A stretch of DNA of 60,843 nucleotides from DATNFP01 sp035606335. GTDB lineage: Bacteria > Bacteroidota > Bacteroidia > Chitinophagales > Chitinophagaceae. Made by a program: the position numbers and the translations under genes. Every line of letters begins with the position of its first letter. Position 1 is the stretch's first letter. The notes beneath the pieces are model-generated. The model was not told the DNA's origin, did no database searches, and saw only the letters and a list, made by a program, of their open reading frames with translations. This document shows, piece after piece, positions 54,698-60,843 of the stretch. The DNA lies in the NCBI GenBank assembly GCA_035606335.1, contig DATNFP010000061.1:1-60843 (forward strand). Direction: 5' to 3'.

Positions 54698-55108
54698 TCA
54701 AATAAGACTATGAAGACTAATAAAATTTTCCCAAAGTGTAATCGAAGATGCTGCTAAAGCCTTCAATTCAAATTTGTGGCCATCTGAGAGTATGATTTTA
54801 TTATTTCGCTCTTGGCCCCAGACCTTGCTAAAGGGATTGTACTCTCGAATAATAGTAAAATCAGCTTCGACACTTGCATTATTTAATTCGAAGTGTTTCG
54901 TGCTATTGCAAATATCACGGCACAACTGAATTTCTAAATGCTGATTTACAAAATTGTTATTAGTATCCTTTGACAAAGATGCATCATTCAAAAGCCAGTC
55001 TTTCAGGAAAAAAATATTTTGAAAACATGCAAATAATATGTCATGCTGGTCGTTTATATCAGGACTCTCGAATTCTCCTGGTTTGCATAAATTTATGGTA
55101 CCATCGTA
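54698..55108 (-). pseudogene. 5'-truncated gene fragment, plausibly of a small hypothetical protein family
   Basis: An open frame of 137 codons without any start: reading upstream it ends at a stop at 55109-55111 before any ATG. The body is a consistent protein sequence (L-C-K-P-G-E-F-E-S-P-D, L-F-A-C-F-Q-N-I-F-F-L-K-D-W-L-L-N-D, then D-I-C-N-S-T-K-H-F-E-L and L-S-D-G-H-K-F-E-L). It looks like the C-terminal part of a larger helical protein that was cut at about 55100. No function can be assigned. The first in-frame TTG (54991) is not a convincing start. Confidence 0.5.
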
Positions 55109-56196
55109 TCATACGCTGATATTGCCCTTATCACCCACCATTTTTATGTATACTCGGTAAAAGAGATCCTATTCCCATGCATTAAAGATACTACTACTAT
55201 ATGCTATTTTGCAGCCAATAAACAAAAGTTACATGATAGACAAGGCGAGCATATCATCGAATCATACGCACACGTTTTGAACGCGGATAGAAGTATATTA
55301 AAATTAAACCCGGTGTTAGAACGGATAGGATATCAATTTCGATGGATTGATGCAACTGAATTCGAAACGAATTTTTCCGAAATTGTTAACGTTCCGAAAG
55401 ATGATAGCCGTCCACATAATAACAGGATTGGACGTGAATATAAAGGTATATCTGAAGATTTGCGCCGCGCCCTGATACATTCTGCTCCTTTCGGACAAAT
55501 GTTTATGCACATGGAATATCCAGGTTTAATGCTATTGCAGAAAACCGATACCTACAAAATAACGGGGCATTTCAACGACTTTATCGTCGAACAAGCTTCA
55601 TTTGGGAAATTCTACGCAGAAGTTACTGATCTATTGCTTCAACTAAGGCTGTTTAAGATTGGAGAAATCCGGCTCTCGCAACTTTTTCAAATTACATCAA
55701 TTTCAAGGCAAATCACTGCCAGGAAACATGAAATTGCAATCGGTTCATTTGGTGATTTTAATTTGACAGACGATGAAGCAGAGGAATTGTCTAATTTGTT
55801 AAGTGCTAAATATGAATGCAATGACCTTACAGAATTGGCCATTAAAAACTTTACGGTAACCTATGACATTCCCGATGAACGTATTCGTTTTGTTACGCTG
55901 ACGACTTGCCTGGAGAGTTTATTTAATTTAGGCAAAGACCAGATTGCTCATACTATTGCAAGGCACTTATCACTTATCCTCTCCACGACTAAAGACCAAT
56001 TCGTGAGAACTATTCAGATATTAAGAAATTATATAACAAACGTAATGCTATCGTTCATGGCGGCGAATACAAAGGTGATTTGATAACGGACTACCTTGAT
56101 CTGTCGGATAAAGTGAGAGCTGCTATCAAATTCTGTAATCAATCCGAACTTACCAAAGAAAAAATTTTCGAAGATCTAAACAGCAAAGGCTTTTAA
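55091..56196 (+). pseudogene. Decayed HEPN-like protein gene, truncated and frameshifted
   Basis: The reading frame is open from just after a stop at 55088-55090 without any ATG start. It continues through L-N-A-D-R-S-I-L-K-L-N and then breaks at about 56002-56005: the frame moves into R-E-N-Y-S-D-I-K-K-L-Y-N-K-R-N-A-I-V-H-G-G and ends at a stop at 56194-56196. The L-Y-N-K-R-N-x-I-V-H-G segment is the hallmark of Apea-like HEPN domains, so one base deletion destroyed an otherwise intact C-terminus. Such HEPN proteins are common in accessory and defence loci. The gene is surely nonfunctional as it stands. Confidence 0.7.
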
Positions 56197-56752
56197 TACA
56201 GATTCTGAAACAAGTTTGAAAAACATCTACAGTAGATTGAACATGAATCGCAATGCTGTTTTACAGGATTGATATGTCATTATTCTAAGTCCTTCGATGT
56301 TCGACACGCTTGCTATTGAAAGCAGGCAGTCCCTTAATTTTATCGGGAATTCAGCCCCTTCAAAATTTGAATAGGTTGCTATTGTATCAGATAATGATTT
56401 TACCTTGAGCGTAAAATGTTTTTTATACCAAGTTGGATAAAATTGTGAGAAATAACGCTGATCCCGTTGGGACAAAACTCGAACTCTTTTTTAGCTGATC
56501 TGAGGCTTTTGGCGGCTTTATCTACTTAATGCTTCCCTAAGAGGAAAAGCGCAAAAAGTCACCTTGGGTGTATATAAAGGTGAGTGGCCGACTTCAAATG
56601 CTCGTGTTCGACAGAATCTTATGCTTAAAATCTAGCTCCTATCGAAAGCATGAAAACTATTTATTCCACCTTTATTAAGTGTGAGATAAATTTAATTTTA
56701 TATCTTTTGCCAGGCTCGGGGCAAAAAACAGGCTGCCCGACCATGTTAATCG
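56197..56752. other. Accessory intergenic region (556 bp) without a supported gene
   Basis: An 82-codon minus-strand ORF (56227-56475) is present but has no recognisable domain, signal or promoter and is not accepted. The region follows a decayed HEPN gene and precedes the stress-like cluster. No RNA gene, repeat or terminator was found. Confidence 0.4.
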
Positions 56753-57007
56753 TCATTGTTCATTCGCTTTTCTTTGTTCTTTATCCATTTTCCTTTCATT
56801 TCTATGCATTTTTCTATTTTTCTTATGCATCTTTTCTGTTTTTTTATCCATCTTGCTTCGGCTCTGATCTATTTTATCCTGGCTTTGATCCGTTTGCCTG
56901 TCTTGCTTTTCTTCCGTTTTGCTTTTTACCTGCTGTGCATAAGAGCTGGTTGTAGCAATACATCCGATTCCTATTCCTAAAAGAATAATAATAATATATT
57001 TTTTCAT
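56753..57007 (-). CDS. Small exported highly charged protein
   Basis: 84 residues from the ATG at 57005-57007 (10 codons after a less likely upstream start). A signal peptide (M-K-K-Y-I-I-I-I-L-L to S-Y-A-Q-Q) is followed by a 60-residue Lys/Glu/Gln/Arg repeat region that reads K-M-D-K-K-T-E-K-M-H-K-K-N-R-K-M and is likely a free helix. No family known. It has its own promoter of the shared direct-repeat type with a predicted leader of about 20 bases. It is the last gene of the cluster. Confidence 0.7.
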   Translation of the reverse strand: MKKYIIIILLGIGIGCIATTSSYAQQVKSKTEEKQDRQTDQSQDKIDQSRSKMDKKTEKMHKKNRKMHRNERKMDKEQRKANEQ

Positions 57008-57032
57008 AATTAACTGTATTAAACATGTTATA

Positions 57033-57098
57033 TGCAAGGTAGTCAGACTCTACGTAGTAATCATTACAGCATTATTGAATGTTATTGTATAATTCACA
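57033..57098 (-). promoter_or_regulatory. Shared direct-repeat promoter, copy 1 (charged exported protein)
   Basis: Minus strand: half-sites AATTATACAA (57085-57094) and AATGCTGTAA (57064-57073), 21 bp apart, preceded by TGTG; then a 26-base gap to TTGC in TACCTTGCA at 57033-57041, which stands in for the -7 element. Five copies in this cluster share this geometry. Confidence 0.75.
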
Positions 57099-57179
57099 CT
57101 TTACAACGACTAAACACCTTCAGTTAATCAATGCAATGATTCACATATTTGTGCCTAATAACATTTGATAGTGGCTGAT

Positions 57180-58280
57180 TCAATTAGACAATGTATTTAT
57201 AGCTTTGTTTATTGTTTTGTCTATGACATTATGATGCTTCAATTTAAACCTTTTAGCAATTATCAGCCGATAGTTCCCTGTGCCAAAATCTTCCCTGGTA
57301 CCGGTAATAGACGTATAGCTTTTGTTGAGCAAGTGAACATATTGTACTGAAAAAAAGTAATTATCAGAATTATAGCCCGTAGCTATTCGATAGTCAGTAT
57401 TAAGCAATGGCTCAAAGTTTCCGGTACGGCTTTCTGTTATTGTGTTAGTTAGAGTAATATAGTTCAGCCCTATGCCAAAGTCAAGCGAACCGGTAACAAA
57501 GAAATGTTTTTTAAAAACCAGTGTATAGGCATATCCGCCATTTAACACCACGCTATATATATTAGACTTATTAAATTGACTGCCCCCAAAATATTTCTGC
57601 TCAACAAAGTTAGCGGGGATAAGTTGTGAGTCAGCTTTTGTAAATTCAGTATATATGCCGGCCCCGAAAAGAAAAGATCCCGCGCTTTTTTTCTGATATT
57701 CAGTCTGCGAGAATGCGCCCAAATAAGAAAAGCGTGCTGCATTAAAAATATACTGAAAGCTAATACCTATAAAGCCTGTCAGCAGATCCGGCCGAAGGTA
57801 ATTAGGATTATTAAGGTTGGGTGGACTTACCAGGCCGGCCGCATTATTTAAATAATAACCGTGGTAGCTGTTTCCATATATGTCGATACTGTAGCGCTGA
57901 AGGTAAAAATGGGTCGAGACATCAAAAAAATGTGTAGTGCCATACACGTGGTTTTTATTTACAAAGGGCGCTGCAAACCCAATATTAAACGCCGCAAATT
58001 TATAGCTGGCGCCTATACCTAATGTAAATGGTATGTTCGGCTTGTAATCTATCTGTTCATTAAAATGATCATCAAATAGCTTATAATCAATATAATCTTT
58101 TGAGCCAAATATCCGCAATGTCATCTGCGTTGTCAGATCATCAATAAATGCAGTATCCCTTTTAACTTTAACAAGTTTTCCAACTTTCTTTATTGAGCTT
58201 TCAACCTTTGCTTCCTGGCTGTTACATATACTAGCCTGAAAATTGAATATGCTAAGCACTACTAAAAATAATTTTACCAT
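57180..58280 (-). CDS. Outer-membrane protein, DUF4421-like
   Basis: 366 residues with a signal peptide (M-V-K-L-F-L-V-V-L-S to I-C-N-S-Q). The body is a series of amphipathic beta strands and aromatic turns (L-R-I-F-G-S-K-D-Y-I, I-P-F-T-L-G-I-G-A-S-Y-K-F, I-D-I-Y-G-N-S-Y-H-G-Y-Y-L), which fits the DUF4421 family of predicted outer-membrane barrels. It lies 10 bases after the next small gene on the same strand and has no separate promoter of the shared type, so it should be co-transcribed with that gene. Confidence 0.65.
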   Translation of the reverse strand: MVKLFLVVLSIFNFQASICNSQEAKVESSIKKVGKLVKVKRDTAFIDDLTTQMTLRIFGSKDYIDYKLFDDHFNEQIDYKPNIPFTLGIGASYKFAAFNIGFAAPFVNKNHVYGTTHFFDVSTHFYLQRYSIDIYGNSYHGYYLNNAAGLVSPPNLNNPNYLRPDLLTGFIGISFQYIFNAARFSYLGAFSQTEYQKKSAGSFLFGAGIYTEFTKADSQLIPANFVEQKYFGGSQFNKSNIYSVVLNGGYAYTLVFKKHFFVTGSLDFGIGLNYITLTNTITESRTGNFEPLLNTDYRIATGYNSDNYFFSVQYVHLLNKSYTSITGTREDFGTGNYRLIIAKRFKLKHHNVIDKTINKAINTLSN

Positions 58281-58290
58281 TTACACAATT

Positions 58291-58566
58291 TTATATCCAC
58301 CAAACGCCTTCGATAATAAAATCATCCCGTTTTTTGTATAAACGTGCTATGTTAACAGGAGCATCTGATAGGGCACTGTTTACATCTTTCTGTATAATCA
58401 GACCGATCATTTGGTTTAATGGATTTATCGTTTTTATTATGAAAGTATCTACGCTTCTTCCTTGTTCCTGGTAAAAATTATCCTTTGTCTCTGCCTGCGA
58501 TGAATATCTTTTTATTGTATCTCCGATTTTTAAGTTGTCTAGTTGTTCTTTATTTATTGTTTTCAT
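58291..58566 (-). CDS. Small protein of unknown function upstream of the barrel gene
   Basis: 91 residues, no signal peptide or membrane helix, thus cytoplasmic. Sequence I-G-D-T-I-K-R-Y-S-S-Q-A-E-T-K-D and later T-I-N-P-L-N-Q-M-I-G-L-I-I-Q-K-D suggest a compact beta-rich fold, but no family is recognised. It starts a two-gene unit with the DUF4421-like gene. The shared direct-repeat promoter lies at 58661-58725, leaving a long leader of about 88 bases with no upstream ORF of note. Confidence 0.65.
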   Translation of the reverse strand: MKTINKEQLDNLKIGDTIKRYSSQAETKDNFYQEQGRSVDTFIIKTINPLNQMIGLIIQKDVNSALSDAPVNIARLYKKRDDFIIEGVWWI

Positions 58567-58660
58567 CGTTTGTATGACCTCTGGCTTGGAATAATTTGGT
58601 TTAATACTTGTTATTTTCTAATGGAGGGCTGTATTTCTTAACGCATGTATATGATCTTCA

Positions 58661-58725
58661 TAAAGGTACAATGGGGCTCGTTAGCAAGTGTTACACGATT
58701 AAATACATAATTTACATTATTCATA
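58661..58725 (-). promoter_or_regulatory. Shared direct-repeat promoter, copy 2 (two-gene unit with DUF4421-like gene)
   Basis: Minus strand: half-sites AATAATGTAA (58712-58721) and AATCGTGTAA (58691-58700), 21 bp apart, preceded by TATG rather than TGTG; then a 26-base gap to TTTA in TACCTTTA at 58661-58668. Confidence 0.75.
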
Positions 58726-58731
58726 TAATAT

Positions 58732-58760
58732 AAAAAAAGGGACTATAATATAGCCCCTTT
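58732..58760 (-). terminator. Intrinsic terminator after the His-rich protein gene
   Basis: A stem (58737-58742 paired with the run ending at 58759, one G-T pair included) with an A/T-rich apical loop and a U-run on the minus strand. It lies between the end of the His-rich gene and the next promoter. Confidence 0.6.
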
Positions 58761-58834
58761 ACGTAATACATTGTGATGGAGTGTTTATAATGAGGTATGT
58801 TTGGTTAATTTTTGGGTTAAGAGGAACGAATCAC

Positions 58835-59113
58835 CTACTTAGCATTTAAAGCATGATGTTTTGCGTCTTCTCTTTGATAATCAGATGCAATAACAGAATG
58901 TCCATTTGCCAATGTAGTGCTTTCATATGCTTTTTCATCGTTCCCAGCTTCATGATGCTTAGCGGCGTCGAGGTGGTGCTTTGCAGCTTCCTGGTGATGT
59001 GTTGCTGCTTGCCTATGATTCTCAATTCCTTTTTTGCTATCATTAACGATAGAAATTGGTTGCTTTACTTCATCTTTGGTTTCTGCGGAATTGCTTAATG
59101 TTGTAACAGTCAT
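58835..59113 (-). CDS. His-rich heptad-repeat protein (first of two paralogues)
   Basis: 92 residues with ten histidines. After a Ser/Thr-rich N-terminus, residues about 37-58 repeat a seven-residue pattern H-H-x-E/D-A-A-K, which would make an amphipathic helix with a His stripe. The C-terminus continues G-H-S-V-I-A-S-D-Y and A-K-H-H-A-L-N-A-K. It is a clear paralogue of the gene at 60105. His-rich helices can bind metals or buffer protons; no such role is shown here. It has no signal peptide. Such short proteins are common but uncharacterised in Bacteroidota. Confidence 0.75.
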   Translation of the reverse strand: MTVTTLSNSAETKDEVKQPISIVNDSKKGIENHRQAATHHQEAAKHHLDAAKHHEAGNDEKAYESTTLANGHSVIASDYQREDAKHHALNAK

Positions 59114-59147
59114 TTTTGGTGTTTAAAACGTGATAGAATAATCACTG

Positions 59148-59213
59148 TGCAAAGGTGGTTCTTTTCGCACACCAAGTATTATACAATTGTAGAAATAAGT
59201 TACATCATTCACA
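59148..59213 (-). promoter_or_regulatory. Shared direct-repeat promoter, copy 3 (first His-rich gene)
   Basis: Minus strand: half-sites AATGATGTAA (59200-59209) and AATTGTATAA (59179-59188), 21 bp apart, preceded by TGTG; then a 25-base gap to TTTG in CACCTTTG (59150-59157). The predicted leader is about 30 bases. Confidence 0.8.
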
Positions 59214-59227
59214 CATTGGCCAATATT

Positions 59228-59249
59228 AAAGGCCCTGAAAAGGGCCTTT
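59228..59249 (-). terminator. Terminator after the exported Gln/Asn-rich gene
   Basis: Perfect 9-base arms (59228-59236 and 59241-59249) with a GAAA loop; on the minus strand it follows the stop codon by about 26 bases and is followed by T-rich sequence. Confidence 0.8.
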
Positions 59250-59275
59250 GTCTTAATACAGGATCGTTATAGTTA

Positions 59276-59935
59276 TTAATGTTTGTCATTATTTTCGTTA
59301 TTATTTAAATCCTGTTGATTTTGTTGGTTTTGCAGGCTGTGCTGATTTTCTTTGTTTTGCAAGTCCATCTTGTTTTGCTGATACTCTTTATTATGTTGGT
59401 CTTCCTTGCTTTGCAGATCGTTCCGGCTTTGCTGATCCTGCTGAGATTGTTTGTTTACTCTATCTTGTTCCATTAGTCTGTTTAGCTGATCCTGACGGTT
59501 TTGAGAAGATATCCACCTGTCATGTTCAGGATGATCTTTATTTTCAAGATATTTTTGTTCATGGTTGTCGCGAATAGCCAATTGGTCATGTTGGGCTTTG
59601 AATTGCGCGTACTTAGTTCTGTTAGAATTATTGAGGTAAGGTTTGTCTTCATTGATAACTACCTTATGCGCTGTATAGAAATCGAAATCGTGATAACGTG
59701 AAGGCAGTACAGATGTTGTAACCCAGTGTTTCTTAGTTTTATAGATGTACTCACGCTGTGGCACATAATAGTAAATATCAATGTCTGGCAGATAATAGTA
59801 ATCAACGTGATCATAGCCTACCGGTCCCCAAATGGGTTGCATGCCGATATTGGCAACAGCGGTTATCGACTGTGCACTGGTTTTAGCAAGGATGCACCCT
59901 GCGAGAAACACGGTAAGCAGAATAAGTTTTTTCAT
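59276..59935 (-). CDS. Exported Tyr-rich protein with Gln/Asn/Lys-rich tail
   Basis: 219 residues from the ATG at 59933-59935; an upstream in-frame ATG (59971) would run into the promoter region. The signal peptide is M-K-K-L-I-L-L-T-V-F to T-S-A-Q. The mature N-terminus is G-P-V-G-Y-D-H-V-D-Y-Y-Y-L-P-D-I-D-I-Y-Y-Y-V-P, a pattern common to uncharacterised Bacteroidota exported proteins. The last 100 residues are Gln/Asn/Lys/Asp-rich and repetitive. Function unknown; exported and probably surface- or envelope-associated. Confidence 0.75.
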   Translation of the reverse strand: MKKLILLTVFLAGCILAKTSAQSITAVANIGMQPIWGPVGYDHVDYYYLPDIDIYYYVPQREYIYKTKKHWVTTSVLPSRYHDFDFYTAHKVVINEDKPYLNNSNRTKYAQFKAQHDQLAIRDNHEQKYLENKDHPEHDRWISSQNRQDQLNRLMEQDRVNKQSQQDQQSRNDLQSKEDQHNKEYQQNKMDLQNKENQHSLQNQQNQQDLNNNENNDKH

Positions 59936-59966
59936 AGTCTTTGTTTTATGCAATAAAAATTTGCAG

Positions 59967-60033
59967 TACAAAGTTGGGACTATTACAGACTATTAGTGTT
60001 ACACAATTGTATGGATATATTGTATCATTCACA
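59967..60033 (-). promoter_or_regulatory. Shared direct-repeat promoter, copy 4 (exported Tyr/Gln-rich gene)
   Basis: Minus strand: half-sites AATGATACAA (60020-60029) and AATTGTGTAA (59999-60008), 21 bp apart, preceded by TGTG; then a 26-base gap to TTTG in CAACTTTG (59969-59976). The predicted leader is about 27 bases. Confidence 0.8.
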
Positions 60034-60053
60034 TGTTTGCTGAATTTAGAAAT

Positions 60054-60075
60054 AAAAAAGCCGCCAAGTGGCGGC
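60054..60075 (-). terminator. Terminator after the second His-rich gene
   Basis: Perfect 6-base GC arms (60060-60065 and 60070-60075) with an AAGT loop and a T-run on the minus strand, about 30 bases after the stop. Confidence 0.8.
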
Positions 60076-60104
60076 AATGATAGTAAGTATAATAAGTCGT
60101 CTTA

Positions 60105-60308
60105 TTATTTAGAAGAATTATTCTCTGAATGCTTTTTTGCTGCTTCGTCAGCATGATAATCGGCATTTACACTATGTTCCTTTGAAGCATGAGCATGAGT
60201 TGCAGCCTTTTTATCGTTACCTTCCTGATTAGCTTTATGAGCTTCAGTGTGATGCTTAGCTGCTTCCTGGTGATGTTTTGCTGCTTCTTCGTGATGATTG
60301 TGTTTCAT
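60105..60308 (-). CDS. His-rich heptad-repeat protein (second of two paralogues)
   Basis: 67 residues with 13 histidines. The H-H-x-E-A-A-K repeat fills the N-terminus (three units), continuing with A-H-A-S-K-E-H-S-V and Y-H-A-D-E-A-A-K-K-H. It aligns with the middle and end of the gene at 58835 but lacks that protein's first 36 residues. It is predicted cytoplasmic and unstructured or helical. Its promoter resembles the shared type but is a weaker match (half-sites 22 bp apart). Confidence 0.75.
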   Translation of the reverse strand: MKHNHHEEAAKHHQEAAKHHTEAHKANQEGNDKKAATHAHASKEHSVNADYHADEAAKKHSENNSSK

Positions 60309-60346
60309 GATTTTTTTAAGTCAGTGAGATAATCTTAATTGGTAAC

Positions 60347-60407
60347 TAAAGGTGTTAAAGTGGAGTATTTCTTTTTTACGAAATTAAATAGTGCCTCTTA
60401 CGCAATC
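60347..60407 (-). promoter_or_regulatory. Weaker shared-type promoter (second His-rich gene)
   Basis: Minus strand: half-sites GATTGCGTAA (60398-60407) and AATTTCGTAA (60376-60385), 22 bp apart, then 25 bases to TTTA in CACCTTTA (60347-60354). The match is poorer than the other five, and no TGTG is in front, so this is a tentative sixth member. Confidence 0.45.
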
Positions 60408-60428
60408 GCATGAATATTATTATAAGGA

Positions 60429-60710
60429 TTACAGAAGTGTTACATACCCCAAATGATTATTTTTTAATTTTTTGGGCTGAATTTCTTTGCTGTCTATTTT
60501 TATAACACCTTTTTGTTCTAACTCCTTCAATAGCAACATTGCTTGGAGACTATTAATTCTTAGATCTAATACTATAGTGTCTATTCCGATTGCCGGATTA
60601 CAATTGTTGGGTTTGTTTTTTTTATATAATGCTGTATATGCCTGTAGCTTTTTCAGAACTTCACTATTGGTTATATTATTTCTCTGCAAGTTGTTATACC
60701 AGTAAATCAT
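60429..60710 (-). CDS. Small protein of unknown function at the window edge
   Basis: 93 residues, no signal peptide. The middle, I-G-I-D-T-I-V-L-D-L-R-I-N-S-L-Q-A-M-L-L-L-K-E-L, followed by E-Q-K-G-V-I-K-I-D, is reminiscent of a winged-helix module, but this is only a shape argument. No family is recognised. It is transcribed from a strong copy of the shared direct-repeat promoter at 60740-60806. Confidence 0.65.
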   Translation of the reverse strand: MIYWYNNLQRNNITNSEVLKKLQAYTALYKKNKPNNCNPAIGIDTIVLDLRINSLQAMLLLKELEQKGVIKIDSKEIQPKKLKNNHLGYVTLL

Positions 60711-60739
60711 ACAATTAATTGCTTGAATAAAAGATGCAG

Positions 60740-60806
60740 TGCAAAGATGAACGTATTAATAGTATCAGTCGTTATATAATTCCTGAAATAAGTTATATCA
60801 TTCACA
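60740..60806 (-). promoter_or_regulatory. Shared direct-repeat promoter, copy 5 (unknown small gene)
   Basis: Minus strand: half-sites AATGATATAA (60793-60802) and AATTATATAA (60772-60781), 21 bp apart, preceded by TGTG; then a 26-base gap to TTTG in CATCTTTG (60742-60749). The predicted leader is about 25 bases. Confidence 0.8.
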
Positions 60807-60843
60807 TGTTATCCGATCAAATGATCATCGCTAACAAGTTAGA

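Noticed and set aside
56227..56475. A minus-strand ORF of 82 codons
   Set aside because: No signal peptide, domain, promoter or conserved pattern is visible, and it lies in a decayed region.
56650..56955. A plus-strand ORF rich in Phe and Tyr
   Set aside because: It is antisense to the Lys-rich exported protein gene, whose codons give Phe on the other strand.

Overview
The window looks like a chromosome segment from a Bacteroidota bacterium, most likely a Chitinophagaceae-like member of the Sphingobacteriia/Chitinophagia. The reasons are: type IX secretion (T9SS) genes porP and porE, long secreted proteins with T9SS C-terminal sorting tails, the lolA-ftsK and DUF3822-rsmD-coaD gene orders, a YtxJ-type thioredoxin-like protein, near-absence of Shine-Dalgarno sequences, and promoters with the Bacteroidota -7 element TAnnTTTG. 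No plasmid, phage or CRISPR locus is visible; there is one remnant of a tRNA-targeting integration event.

Layout. 1-5 kb: 3' end of an erythromycin-esterase-like gene, a GT4 glycosyltransferase, a DUF6600 exported protein with a Pro/Gln repeat tail, and a secreted M14 carboxypeptidase. 5-8.3 kb: ftsK-lolA on the minus strand. 8.7-12.1 kb: porP and porE (T9SS outer-membrane and periplasmic parts). 12.1-15.7 kb: small membrane protein, prmA, plsY, a spermidine-synthase-like methyltransferase and a convergent oxyR with both redox cysteines. 16.1-25.4 kb: three tandem ~900-residue paralogous T9SS cargo proteins with one small secreted protein on the opposite strand between the first two. 25.5-41.5 kb: housekeeping and metabolism (thioesterase, GT2, hppA pyrophosphatase, ECF sigma with a zinc-finger anti-sigma-like partner, SanA, fabD, ytxJ, MATE, DUF3822-rsmD-coaD, DUF1232, NUDIX, pyrE-ubiA-maf, a FAD oxidoreductase and an outer-membrane protein). 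41.5-48 kb: a GH44 glycosidase with a sorting tail, two small membrane proteins, a dihydrolipoamide acyltransferase with two lipoyl domains, and dnaX.

48-60.8 kb is accessory. It holds an AT-rich KAP-type P-loop NTPase, a degenerate metallo-beta-lactamase-fold exported protein, a REP-like repeat, dgkA-like kinase, a short truncated secreted ORF, a tandem pair of lipoproteins, the 3' end of a tRNA-Ser left as an attachment-site scar, and two 5'-truncated, decaying genes that meet head to head (one a HEPN-like protein with a frameshift).

The most interesting region is 56.7-60.8 kb. Six of its seven small minus-strand genes (two His-rich heptad-repeat proteins, an exported Gln/Asn-rich protein, a charged exported peptide and two unknown small proteins) have their own promoter, and the seventh (an outer-membrane DUF4421-like protein) is co-transcribed with one of them. 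Five of the promoters share the same architecture: two imperfect 10-bp direct repeats exactly 21 bp apart, then 25-26 bp, then a -7-like TTTG element; a sixth is a weaker match. This is what a compact single-regulator stress regulon would look like, with a dimeric activator binding direct repeats next to the -33 region. The regulator itself is not in the window.
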